Source: Sphagnum compactum (Eukaryota; Bryophyta; Sphagnopsida; Sphagnales). From it: DNA of 64,000 nt. A program made the translations under genes and the position numbers. Position 1 is the first letter of the stretch, and each line of letters opens with the position of its first letter. The notes beneath the pieces were generated by a model. That model did no database searches and was not told the DNA's origin. It saw nothing but the letters and a program-made list of their open reading frames with translations. Of the stretch, positions 1 through 11,335 are shown piece by piece. Where the stretch lies: the NCBI GenBank assembly GCA_965153455.1, contig OZ234500.1, forward strand, positions 13,720,557 to 13,784,556, given 5' to 3'.

Positions 1-64
1 AGGACGCAAGTGTGGGGTCTGTGGTCAATCAGGGCACAACTCGAGAACTTGCCCGCAGAAGTAA
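1..64 (+). CDS. 3' end of a gene with a C-terminal CCHC zinc knuckle (partial)
   Basis: Reading from base 2, the frame encodes a short tail with the pattern Cys-Gly-x-Cys-Gly-Gln-x-Gly-His-Asn-x-Arg-Thr-Cys and then stops at TAA 62-64. The C-x2-C-x4-H-x4-C spacing with GHN and RTC is typical of zinc knuckles that bind single-stranded nucleic acid. In plants this form is frequent at the C terminus of MULE/FAR1-type transposases and their domesticated relatives. Only the last 20 codons are inside the window, so neither the protein nor its intactness can be judged. Confidence 0.55.
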   Translation, partial: GRKCGVCGQSGHNSRTCPQK

Positions 65-1030
65 TTGAACTGATAAAGGAACATACTCTTAAAGTTTAAT
101 CTGCATAAAATCGGACGCGCAAAGAAAGGGTGTGAATTTAACCAAAAAAGGTGTGAATTTAAAATTTTCCGGAATTTTTTGGCTATTTTGTACTCTTTTA
201 AACCCTTAAGGTATCCTGAGTAGGTACTTTACTTTTGAAGTTTATGGACCAGATGTGTGTGTGTATGTGTGGGGGAAGAAAAGGGCAAAAACTTCAACTT
301 CTCGACTTTCCATTCTTTCTGCAAATAATTCTGTGTCAATATAATGTGAAAAAAAAACCAATCTGTTGATTCTTCTATATTGAACGGTCACAAATTAATC
401 TGGTGGATTAATTCTTTTGCTTTTTTTTCTTAATGTTCATTCGTTTATCATCTGTCGGCAGAGAACCGAGAGTACCTATCCCAATGTAGGGTGACGATCT
501 CGTTCTGTGTGTAATGGGCTGAGATTTGACCGTCGGATACAGTGCCGCTTTAGATGCTCAGCGGCCCGACCGCCCTGGGGTCATCCGCGGTCAGTTTCGA
601 TGCGGGCGCGGTCCGAGATTCACAGCCGCGCGGTCTTAAGGTGAACAGCGCAAAGTCGCCGACCGACCGACCGACCGTCGCCTTCGTCGTCTCCACCCGT
701 CCATGGCCGGTGTTTCGCAGCGGAGAAGAAACCCCCTCCAATGGCGTCGTAGCCTCGCCGGGCCCGAGCCCGATCCGTCGCTGTGGAGCACGGATGGACG
801 CGATTTTGGTGTGAGTGTATCGGCAAGGTGGCCCGGGTGTCGTAGGAAAATATGAAAACAAGCGGACGCCATTCGAAACCGGGAGGTTGGATTTAGGGTT
901 TGTGGACCTTGCCGGTTGTTGGAGAGGGAGGGAAAAAATGGGGTAGGAAGCGAGGAAGGAGTCGACAGAGAGGGAATCGGAATTTTTAAGGGGTTTGGGG
1001 GCTGGTGGCCTGGGTGGGAGGGAGAATGCT
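65..1030. other. Intergenic region and 5' leader of the ubiquitin protease gene
   Basis: No gene is seen here. The left half is AT-rich. From about 540 the DNA turns GC-rich and contains a short GACC run near 657-680, as expected for a promoter and 5' UTR. Open frames on the minus strand across 550-1539 are antisense to the protease gene and have the skewed composition of a GC-rich leader, so I do not call them genes. Confidence 0.5.
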
Positions 1031-4000
1031 ATGGGAAAAAAGCAGAAGAGGAAGCGGACGGTAGGATTATCGACATCGTCGCCGAGAACAGGGTCGCCTA
1101 TAGCTGCTATCAAAGGTGTGGAGCAAGTATTTACACTGGATGGAGAGACGGGGGAACATGTAGACGACGAGAATGATGTAGGTAGCGGAGCCGTTAGCAT
1201 GGAGGAGCCAGGGTTGATCGGGTGCAAGCATTTGGAGAGCGGATTGAATCTGGAGAAGCTAGGAACGCAGCTTGCGAGAGGAGGATTGGTGTCACGGTGC
1301 CATGAGTGTAGCCAGGTTCTGTCACTGAACAGGAGGGACAAGGAAGGGAGTTCAAAAGTGGTGAAGAGGAAAGGAACCTGCCCGTCGGCTGCGGATGGAA
1401 CTGGCGGCCAGAAGCTCTGGATCTGTCTGGTGTGTGGTGTCATCAATTGCGGCAGCAGTCTGTCGTTCTCGGAAAAATCGCAGCAATCCGGTGATGGTGA
1501 AGAGATCGTCAAGATGGAGGCAGTGACGATGCCGTGCACGGGACTGTCCCATGCAAAGCAGCATTCGCTGGATCGGGAGCCGTCGCATCCTCTGGCAATG
1601 GAATGGGGCGAGGATCTGGCCTGCTGGTGCTTCGTTTGTGAGGTAAAGGTGGATTATAGCTTCTCTTCTGCTCTGAATTCGGCATCAAAGGGAGAGGACG
1701 CGCCCTCATCAAAGCTGGAATCGCTGCAGCAAGCGGCAAAGTTGGTGCAAGACAAGCTTGCTCAAGAAGCAAATAACGTAGATGCAGCTGCCACAAATGA
1801 TGATCAGGGAAGTGAATCTAAAGTTGATGAGCCTGCCGAAGTTAGCAGCAGTAATTCTATTGAAGCAGAAGTAAAGCCTGTGAAAGAGCGGCGCATAATT
1901 AAGGGTTTGATGAATCTTGGCAACACTTGCTTTTTCAATTCGGTGATGCAAAATTTGCTAGGTGTAGATATGCTTTGGGAACATTTCAGTGTGGAGGGCT
2001 CTGTACAAGAAGGTCCTTTAACAACAGCTCTCAGAAAGTTTTTCCAAGAGATAGATCCTAAGAGTGATGAATCCTTTGATTTTAGGATACATGATGCAGG
2101 GTTGTCAAGCTCTTTTAGAAGGACAACAAGAGCCCGCTTGTTCAGTAGCAGTATAGGAAACACTTACACACCTAGAGATCTGTTTGGTGCTATCTCCATG
2201 AAGGCTCCTCGGTTTAAGGGCTTCCAACAGCAAGACAGTCATGAGCTGCTTAGATGTTTGCTGGATGGCTTGCACACTGAAGAAGAAACCCTGTGGAAGG
2301 TCACAAATCCTGGAAGAATTGGGGAAGTGATTGAGTGGGCAACGGATGTGGAGCCAGATGTGCTTTGTGCTGACAGAGGAACCTCAAAACTGCAAGGTAA
2401 GAAGGGTGAAGATCGAGAGGGTGAGAGCGTGAAGAAAAAACATGAAACCTTTGTGGAGAAGATATTTGGTGGACAGCTCTCAAGCACTGTGAGGTGCTGC
2501 TTGTGTGGGCATTCATCAGTGGTTTATGAGCCTTTTCTTGACCTATCTCTCCCAATGCCCTCAAAGCAACCCAACAAGAAAGCTGTTGTGCACAAGGACC
2601 AGGCACAAGTGTCTTCTGGACAGCAGAGTGAAAGACTGCATACATTAGGGAAAGGATCCAAGGGTCTTGAACCACTAGACCAGCCAAAGACACCCACCAT
2701 GTCAGCAGTTGCAAATTCTTGGGGTTCTGGGGATACAGACCAAGCCTCTCAATCAATCACTCAAGGAGTAATTTGTCTTCCATATTATCCCAGTTTCAGG
2801 AATGGAAGCTCCTCGTATGGACAAGATGATGGCGATGATGTCAGTTCTCTCAAACCAGAGAATTTAGGTGCAGAGGAAGGGACAGCATTCAATCCCACTG
2901 AGGATCAGGCAGCTCAGACAATCCTCCCACCTGTCATATGCCTTCCATATGTTCCCACAGTTAGCAGCAGGAGTTCCATGTTTGTGGAGGATCTGGACAA
3001 AGATTCTGGGTGGCTGGACTACCCAGAAGATGTTGTGAAGGCAAGTTCCCATGTGCCCACTGGCATTATTGTGCATGGTGGGTCATCTGTGGCCCCTGAG
3101 GAACTATTGACTGCTGTCCCTGAAGCTCAACAATCTGTGGATGAAGGGCAGCAAATACTTAATGCTGGTAATGAGGGTTCAATGGTTTTTAAACATTTCT
3201 CAAGTGGACACCAGACCTTTGGCAACTTTGAAGACATTGGATATTCCACTCTTGCTTCATATGGGTCTGCTGAAGAACCTTGTGGCATGAATGAGATTAA
3301 TTGGTCTGCAAGTGTTGGAGACACAGTTTTTTATGGCCCGAACCCTTGCCCTACCAGTGAGGCTGCTGATAATTGGAACAGATCAGGTGAGGGAGAGGGG
3401 CCACAGCAGCAGAAACCTGAAATTTTGACTTCAGAATCAGTGCCGCTGTTGTTGGGAAAGGGCAATGATAAACTGGCAGCACAAAGAACTAATTTAGCAG
3501 GGGGTGCCTGCAAGCAGACAGATGTTAGTGTATCTAGTATGCAATTGCATTCAGGTGCTACAGGGTGTGAAATTGGTAAAATCTCCTATGGTGAAAGTGT
3601 GTTGGCAACGAGTGTGGTTTCTGAAAAGGATCAAACTGATTTTGATGGAGTAGCAGACCTTTTTGAGGATGGCAGTTATGGGGAAGAAAAAGAGGATGGC
3701 AGACAAGCAGAAAGCACAAGGCAGGAATCAAGTAGCTCATTGATTCAGATGGATGATTTCAGTAGTGTCTTGGGGAACTCAGGGAGCAACAGAGTGAAGA
3801 GGGATGAGTTTTACTGTGCTGGCAATGGTGGTGTTCTAGGGTTGAAGGAGGAAGATGAGGGGGAAGAAGATGGATCCTTTCCCATGTCACTGGAAGGATG
3901 TCTATTAGCCTTCACCAAGTCAGAGCTTCTTTCAGGAGAGAATGCTTGGGGCTGTGAAAATTGTTCTCGCCAGTTGCATGAAAGACAAGAGGAAGCCTCA

Positions 4001-5888
4001 AGTCTGAAATCTTCTAATAACCTGGATTTAGAGTCCAGAAGACAGGATGCTATGTCAGGAACTCAATTGCAAGGTAGTGGCAAAAGCCTTGTCCAGGGCA
4101 CAGGAACTGGTGTCACTAAGACTAGTGAGGTACGCGATGGCAAGAATATTGAGATGCAGATCCAAACAGATGAGTTGCCCAAAGTGGAAGTGCTAGGAGG
4201 CACAGGAATTTTTGAGACTTCAAAGACCCTGGAAGATGCACTGAATGGTATGAATCTGGTTACTGTGGGTCTGGTTCAGAACAGGACACTTGGGAAACAC
4301 AATGACTACACAAACAGGGAATCTTGGAAACGAGAAGCTACAAGCTGTTCAACTACCATTGAAGTTGCACCTCAAGGAGAGAAAGATGCAACATTGCAAG
4401 GAGATGCAAAGGCTGGAGTTAGCAAGTTAAAGACTAATAGAGATCAGGAGAGGCATTTCAGTATGGCTTTTGTCAGTGAGTGGGAAGACCTAGCAGATTT
4501 GAATGTACCTAGCACTTCTTCGACTGGATTGATGTATGCTGACAGTCAGAAACCAAGTGTTTGTCAGCCTCCAACAGATTCACACCATACAACAGAGAGT
4601 GGAGAAAACAATGGCTCAAGGAATGGTGGAGCCAATAAAATAGTGCAAGACTCTGAAATTGGTCCTTTAAGTTTACACAGCCACATGACTGGAGCTGATG
4701 CAGCTGGTTATATTCTATGTTCTGGGGATAGGAGGTCAAAAGTAGATGATACTGTTGAGTCAGCTGTAGGACATAAGTCATTGCAACTGAACCAAATGCA
4801 GCAAACAGTATGTTATGGAGATTCTTACAGTGGTGTGCAGATGGGGTTAGCATCAACAAATAAGCTAGAGTCAAGGAAGAATGGTGATGATTATGTGGGG
4901 GAAGCAGATGTCCAGCCGAAGATGCCTTCTGTGTCATCTGGGACATGCGAGGCAAATGGTGCCGTACAAGTTAGCACAATCAATGCTGACAGATATGGCA
5001 TGGTACCAGAGATCTTGTCAGCTACAGATCAGTCAAGGAGAACAGCTCTCCGACCATTGAGTGGGCTCTCAGCTCTTGCTGGAGACCTCAGTTCATTACA
5101 TGATGGGCATGCAAAATCACTGAAGGCAGACAGGATGAAGTCACAGAAGGTGGAGGAGCCCCCAAAGGTCATGGTGAAACGTGATGCAGAGAAAAGATTC
5201 CTCATCAGTAAAGCACCACCGATATTGACTGTGCATTTGAAAAGGTTTGCTCAGGATATGCGTGGCCAGTTGAGTAAGTTGAGTGGCCATGTAACATTCC
5301 ATGAGTGGCTGGATATAAGCCCATTTATGGATCAAAGGTGTGTGTTTCTAAGTGTTACTAGACTCTTCTGGCCTCTCAGTCAATTTCTCTTCCACAGGAT
5401 GATGCTGTATTGACATTGCATCTCTACAGTGTGATTTAGTCCATATTAGTTCTTAGTTCCAGTTATGATTGTATTGGGGTTCCAAAAGTAAGTCCAGCAC
5501 TATTGATTGTGTGGACTAAGCTAGGTAGGTTGAATGTGATGGATGGTGCTGGTTGTTGTTTCAACTTTAAGTTGTACAATCTTTTTATTAATGCAGTGTT
5601 TTTCTGTGTGGTTGCAGAAGTTCTGATAAAGGAGTTTACAGGTATCGGTTGATTGGTATTGTTGAGCATTCAGGGACAATGCGTGGGGGACATTATGTTG
5701 CATATGTTCGAGGTCCTGTCAGTGGAGAGAATGGGTCAGAAGATGTAGGCCCAGGATCGCATACCTGGTTCTACATCAGTGATTCTCATGTTCGACAAAC
5801 CTCTTTGGAATCTGTGTTGCAATCTGAGGCCTATCTCCTTTTCTATGAGAAATGTAGGATCAAAGATGCAGACTGTGCTTCATTCTAG
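1031..5888 (+). CDS. UBP1/UBP2: Ubiquitin-specific protease, UBP1/UBP2 type (ZnF-UBP plus split USP domain)
   Basis: This is a cysteine protease that removes ubiquitin from proteins. The model has two exons, 1031-5337 and 5618-5888, with a 280-bp GT-AG intron between them, and encodes 1525 residues. I chose the ATG at 1031 over the upstream ATG at 995 because it gives the Lys/Arg-rich MGKKQKRK start typical of this plant subfamily. A ZnF-UBP domain that would bind the ubiquitin tail spans about residues 65-210 and contains several CxxC pairs. The Cys box [10 protein letters not shown] places the nucleophile at Cys300. The His box (GGHYVAY, His1461) and the Asp box (Asp1491) lie in exon 2. About 1,100 residues separate the Cys and His boxes, so the catalytic fold is interrupted by a very long acidic, Ser/Gln-rich insert. 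CxxC pairs of the finger subdomain are visible at CCLCG near 2497 and CENC near 3952. Arabidopsis UBP1 and UBP2 are roughly a third shorter. Confidence 0.9.
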
Positions 5889-8800
5889 AAGCTAGCTGCC
5901 TTGTTACTCTATTCATTCACCGCATTGTAGGAGTTTTTATCTTCTGGAGGAGCTCCTATTGTTTTAGAATACTTGTGTTATGTATTTCTAAGCGATTATT
6001 TTTCTGGCATGAGAGGTAATTTCATAGGAGACCTCCTTTTTAGTGTGGGTCTAGTTTTTCTTTCAAATTGGAATCTAGAGGCTGGGAATTTGTGTCAAAT
6101 TGACAAGATTTTACTCTGCTCCAGAGACTGGGAGGTTTGACTGAGGGACTATATCACGGATTGCTAGCTTGTGGGACTTCCCATAACTCTTGTGAGGACA
6201 TCAAGCTTATAGGAATTAAGGATGTTATAATGCTAGCATGGTTCAATTTCTCTTCTTTAGTTCTCTTCTGTATCTCCCTCTCGTTTCTGAATCTCTTGGC
6301 TACCTTGAATGGGAGATTGTTACTTGATTGCCGCTTCTGTGTTTCTCCTGAGTCATGTTATCTCAAATAGAACATATGCCTTTTTCCCTCCAGTAGTATC
6401 TCTTTCACAACCACAGACAGGTTGGTCTACACATCCCTTGGTCAGCTTTGTTAGCAGCTCAGGGGTTTTTGGTCTCAGATAACTACCATGGGGATAGTCC
6501 ATTTTGTTTCGTGTAATTTGCAACAAAGTTGCATACTGCATGTTCTTTAACAGTGTTAATGCTTCTAGTTATAATATATATGCAACTTGTCGTGCAATAG
6601 ACCTGTCAATTTTAAACCCACAATTAGGTCAAAAAAATTGCCACGACATCAATTCCTCTCTAATCACACCTCTGCCTAATTGTTGTTTCCTAACCGTTAT
6701 TTATTGTTATTTGTGATGATTTGGATATTTGTGGTGATTTTTAGATCCCCCATGCCAATAACTTCTAGTTAGGTTAAAGAGAATACACTGTTGTGTTTTT
6801 GTCCTTCTCCGATTTGCTTATGAATGCATGAAAATAATTGACGCTTGCATTTAATGATGACCATGTGCATGTTACAAATCCTTGCAAGTCAAAGTATGTA
6901 CTTACAAAAAAGAAAATCTTATATAATTAATTAGGATCAATATAACTTAGGAGTTTGAACTATTTAAAAACTTACTAGTATTAGTTCATAGTTGTGGTTG
7001 AAACTTCAATTGTAACACCATCTTCCCACATCAAATTGCATGCCTCCCTAGTTTTTATGAATGGAATTTGCAAACCTCTCCTTGTGATCAACGGTTTTCT
7101 AGTTTGATCACCAAGCGATGCCATAGTAACTTTTGGTTTTACTACAACTTTTGATCATGACAAGATAACAAGTTTTTTATGATGATGATGGAAAGATGAC
7201 AAGCTTGTTGCTTGTATGTTTGATCTTAACTTAATAAGCCATGGGCTCCTAGTACTGAAATGATGCAATTCAAGGCCTAATAATGAAATGCAATTCATTA
7301 TTGCCATGATCTTCAATGAAAATTAATAGCTAGTATTCCTTGACAATGCAACATATATTGTTAATGTTCACAAGCGTTTTCCAATTCCAAACTTCAAGGT
7401 TGATCCACTATTTGTCAAAATAAGTTATTTCAAAAAAGACTTTAAATTGTCTAGAATGTTAATATTCTTAAGAACTTCATTTTATAATTAGTAAGTCACC
7501 CACAACTTGATAATCTTTAAATTATTAGTTTTGTAATGCATGCAAAAACTTCATACACTTGAAATTTGATAATTCAGCTCAAATAACCCAACATTGATTG
7601 TTTAAACACAACACCATCCTTTGACTTTTGTTTCACGAAAAGCCACATGTCATCACCATAATCTTTTTTTTCATTTGTTATCCCCAAATTGTGCCTTGTA
7701 AATGTTTGCCCATCCTTTTAATCATAATTCTCAAAAACATTTATCATTCACCAATGCATGTGAAACCCCTTTTGTGTGTAACTTCCTTTTGTAAAATAAG
7801 CACTAGTTGTTCTTGTTGGTCGATTTAGCTTGCAAGTTCAAGAGATATTTGTTATTTGATTCTTCACTTACCATAAAATTGCAATGACCCTATAAATTTT
7901 TTCCAAGCCCTCATGCCCCCATCACTAATGAGGTTCTTAAATGTGACCAAACGGCATCTTCCATGTAATTTCCATGTAGCATTTTTATGGGCCTCTTGAT
8001 CCTCAAATCAACCATTTGACCACTAGTTGCCCATTGTTAAATTGTGATGCAAATATCTTTGTTATGAAAATTAACAACCTAGATGCCTCCTCCACATCTA
8101 TGTATACCAAGCTCCCCAAACTAATTATCAACTTCTTATATATGAAATGAAAATCACACTACATCTAAATTTGACTTTCTATTGTATTAATAAACATATG
8201 TGAGGCCATAATGCCTTGTGTGGACTCAACGATGAAAATGAAGCTATCCTCTTTGTTGTAGGTCTCTACCAAGCTTGGCTTGTCCATGGCCTTTACCTTC
8301 TTCATTCACTTCTTAATCATAAGTATAAGCTTTTGGGTCTTCTATTACCACCTACATGTGACTGAATTTAAATAAATAAAATACCACAATTTTTTTTCAC
8401 GAAGATGCATTAGTGGATAAGAAGGGCAATCAATGTGTTTTGCACATATATCATGATTTTTGTACATTGGCTACACCAAAATGAGACGATATAAATACCC
8501 AACATCTAATTGAAGTTAGAAAAAACTCATTAAAATCATAGCCCACATTCAATCATGAATACACTATAATGTCATAATGGGAGGGTTCAAACACTCACTT
8601 GGTGAAAAAAAGGTCAAATTCAAAGACCTTGGTGTTTAACATCCAATTTCATTTCTCATCCAATGACAACAATTCCATGAATTCCTTGTTGATGTGGATA
8701 TTTGGTTCATATTGGATAATCAATGTTGTAGATGGTGATCACTTGGCATGGTCATTACCAATCCCCATTATGGCAATTACTTATAGCTTTAAGTACTAAT

Positions 8801-9374
8801 TGGCATGTTCATAATCAAGATACCCATGTTCAAACAACATCAACCCATGATTCAAAGCTTTGCAAAAATGGTTGGAAACTTGGTACTTTTTTATTCTCCA
8901 TCATTTTCAAAATTCCCTTTGAAGATTATGCAATTGGGTACACAATTATGTAGTTTCTCAAACGAAGGAAGGTTTGGGATGTAGGGATACCTTTACTTTG
9001 GGGGACCAAACCCATTGACATAAGCTTGGTTAAAGTTTTTTTAACATAGTCCCATAAATGATCCATAAACGGCACATTCTTGTTGCACCTCCCAATAGTC
9101 CCAGAAAGGTGGCACCACCCATGTATCCAACTCGTGCAAAACCTGGTAGCCCTTATAAAAATTCATCTTTTAAACTACATTTTTGTGCAAGATACTAAAA
9201 CCAAGGTGATCCCACTATTAGATGTAAAAAGTAATGATGTTATCAACCTATGTGGGAGAATCTTCTACATTGCATGCACAAGGTGAAAACGTTGCAACAT
9301 TGAAAAACAAAAAGGGAAAAAATATTGCAATAGAAAAAGTTTTGTGCACTAACTTTCTTCACATTTTACAAGAC
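5889..9374. other. Intergenic spacer, AT-rich
   Basis: The first several hundred bases after the protease stop are its likely 3' UTR. Beyond that the sequence is AT-rich, with short open frames only and no domain I recognise. I see no RNA gene. The right end is the target site of the LTR retrotransposon. Confidence 0.5.
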
Positions 9375-9569
9375 CCTATTGTCATGGCCTAGGATATTTT
9401 GGGATACTTTTGGCAATGTCATGTCCTAGGATATTTTGGGATACTTTTGGCAATGTCATGTCCTAGGATATTTTGGGATACTTTTGGCAATATCATGGCC
9501 TAGGATATTTTGGGATACTTTTGGCAATATCATGGCCTAGGATATTTTGGGACTAGTATGGCTCAAGGT

Positions 9570-9576
9570 TATAAAA
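9570..9576 (+). promoter_or_regulatory. TATA box of the retrotransposon promoter
   Basis: TATAAAA lies in the LTR between the U3 repeats and the inferred transcript start. It is 33 bp upstream of A9603, a normal distance for RNA polymerase II in plants. The same box is kept in the 3' LTR. Confidence 0.75.
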
Positions 9577-9602
9577 GGAGATAGTCTAGGGAACAACCCT
9601 TT

Positions 9603-9612
9603 AGCAGATCAA
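9603..9612 (+). promoter_or_regulatory. Inferred transcript 5' end / self-primer sequence
   Basis: AGCAGATCAA at the likely start of R is exactly complementary to the ten bases at 9686-9695 just after the LTR. The match stops on both sides, so the complementarity begins precisely at A9603. An adjacent small hairpin, ATCAAC-acca-GTTGAT, overlaps its 3' half. That this is the RNA 5' end is inferred from its position relative to TATA. Confidence 0.55.
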
Positions 9613-9685
9613 CACCAGTTGATGGGTCAATAAAGCTTGTCTTGTCTTGTAATTCTCCACTTGTTTGTAGTCGGTCCATAACAGT

Positions 9686-9695
9686 TTGATCTGCT
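9686..9695 (+). promoter_or_regulatory. Primer binding site, apparently for self-priming
   Basis: TTGATCTGCT begins two bases after the LTR end, where a primer site is expected. It lacks the TGG start that pairs with a tRNA CCA tail. It is the exact reverse complement of 9603-9612. In Tf1 and sushi-type elements the RNA folds so that its own 5' end primes minus-strand synthesis, and the layout here matches that. Confidence 0.55.
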
Positions 9696-9824
9696 CCTTC
9701 TTCTTGTTTGTTTGTTTTGTTGTTTCAGTAAGAAGCTAAAGGTATATTGGAGTGAAACTTGGAAAGGTTATAGAAGACTATAGGACGCTTCTACTCTCAA
9801 AGTTTCAAAAGAAAAGGATATGTT

Positions 9825-10322
9825 TTGAGAGAGATCCAAGCATCTGAAGTTTCAAGTGCAGATCTGGTTTTTTGGTCATATCTCCTTTGTGTAAGCTTTT
9901 TTGGGTTTGTAACTTTGTGATCTTATAGATCATATAAGAATATATGTGGAAGAGAAATTTCATGTCATTTGGACTTGTATTGAGAGAGATTCAAGCATCT
10001 GAAATTTCAAGTGCAGATCTGGTTTTTTGGTCATATCTCCTTTGTGTAAGCTTTTTTGGGTCTGTAACTTTGTGATCTTATAGATCATATAGGAATATAT
10101 GTGTGAGAGAAATTTCATGTCATTTGGACTTGTATTGAGAGAGATCCAAGCATCTGAAGTTTCAAGTGCAGATATGGTTTTTTGGTCATATCTCCTTTGT
10201 GTAAGCTTTTTTGGGTCTGTAACTTTGTGATCTTATAGATCATATAGGAATATATGTGTGAGAGAAATTTCATGTCATTTGGACTTGTATTGAGAGAGAT
10301 CCAAGCATCTGAAGTTTCAAGT
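9825..10322 (+). repeat. 155-bp tandem repeats in the retrotransposon leader
   Basis: Three full units start with TTGAGAGAGAT at 9825, 9980 and 10135. A fourth, partial unit from 10290 runs into the sequence just before gag. Units differ by only a few bases. They are non-coding leader sequence between the primer site and the gag start. Confidence 0.9.
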
Positions 10323-10360
10323 TTGAAGATTGAAAGCGCAAAAGTGTGAGAATTACCACC

Positions 10361-11335
10361 ATGGACAACTCAGAATCCAACATCGATCTCACTCAAATCC
10401 TCGCCGCCCTTCAGCACCTTCAACAAGAAAATGTCGTGCTTAGAGACTCGGTGACCCGCCTACAGAATCAGCCACCACCTCTTGCCCTAGTACTTCCTGC
10501 TCTTGCAATGGCCGCCCAAGAGCCCAAGATCAGTCTGCCAGAAAAGTTTGATGGAACGCGCCTCAAATTTCGAGGCTTTGTCAGCCAGGTACGCCTGATC
10601 ATGCAACTACACCCCCGTCGTTATTTTGATGACACCACTCGTGTAGGATTCGTTGGAACCCTACTCACTGGGACAGCTGCAGCATGGTTTGCTCCCATCT
10701 TGGAAACATCATCCCCTCTTCTACAAGATTTCAACGCCTTTATGGCGAAATTTGAAGCAGTATTTGGGGACAGTGATAAGGCCAGGACTTCAGCCAACAA
10801 GCTACGTTGCCTCCAGCAAGGGACACGTTCGGCCATCGTCTACGCCTCAGAATTCAGGTAGCTTGCCTGTGACGTCAATTGGGGAGAAGCTGCCTTGATT
10901 GATCAGTTTCGCTGTGGGCTTCGTGATGATGTTCAAGATCTTTTGTTGACACTCGCAGACCCTTCTTCCTTCAGTGAAGCCATCACCCAGGCAATTCGGT
11001 GCGATAATCGTCTGTTCGAACGTCGCCAGGAAAAGAAAGTCATCTCCAACGCCCAGCTTTGGAACAATCGGCCTACTACGCTCCCCTTAGTTCCCCAAAC
11101 AACACCAGTTGCCCGACCTGCCTCTTTTGGACCTGCTCCGATGCAGATCGACACAGCTAAGTTTAAATCTTTGACAGAAGCCGAGAAACTTCGCCGAAAG
11201 ACAAACAATCTATGTCTTTACTGTGGCAACCCAGGGCATATAGCTCGTCAATGCCCTCAAAAGCTTGTCAAACTTCAGGTACAAGCTGTGGAAACTCCCC
11301 AGGAGTTGGAAAACAAGAACATCCAGTCACAGTAG
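10361..11335 (+). pseudogene. gag: Retrotransposon gag, interrupted by one nonsense codon
   Basis: The capsid/nucleocapsid gene starts at the ATG in a good Kozak context (ACCACCATGG). It carries a retrotransposon gag domain (PEKFDGTR..., AAAWFAPIL, MAKFEAVFGD) and, near the end, a CCHC zinc knuckle CLYCGNPGHIARQC for RNA binding. A TAG at 10859-10861 splits it. The same frame continues without gap as LACDVNWGEAAL and runs to the TAG at 11333-11335. The surrounding match suggests a single C-to-T change in a Gln codon. The downstream part overlaps pol in the minus-one frame. Confidence 0.85.

Larger units (their letters stand above)
9380..9683 (+). repeat. 5' LTR (304 bp) with five 37-bp U3 repeats
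   Basis: The LTR opens with tandem units of about 37 bp (TGTCATGGCCTAGGATATTT... and TATCATGG... variants), four full and one partial, covering 9380 to about 9550. A TATA box (TATAAAA) sits at 9570-9576 and a polyadenylation signal AATAAA at 9629-9634. I infer U3 as 9380-9602 and R-U5 as 9603-9683. The end is CCATAACA. Confidence 0.93.

Noticed and set aside
550-1539. Minus-strand open frame of 329 codons
   Set aside because: It lies antisense to the start of the ubiquitin protease and its GC-rich leader, has no domain, and is explained by composition.
9684-9800. Standard tRNA-Met primer binding site
   Set aside because: No TGGTATCAGAGC-like sequence is present after the LTR. The site instead matches the element's own R region.
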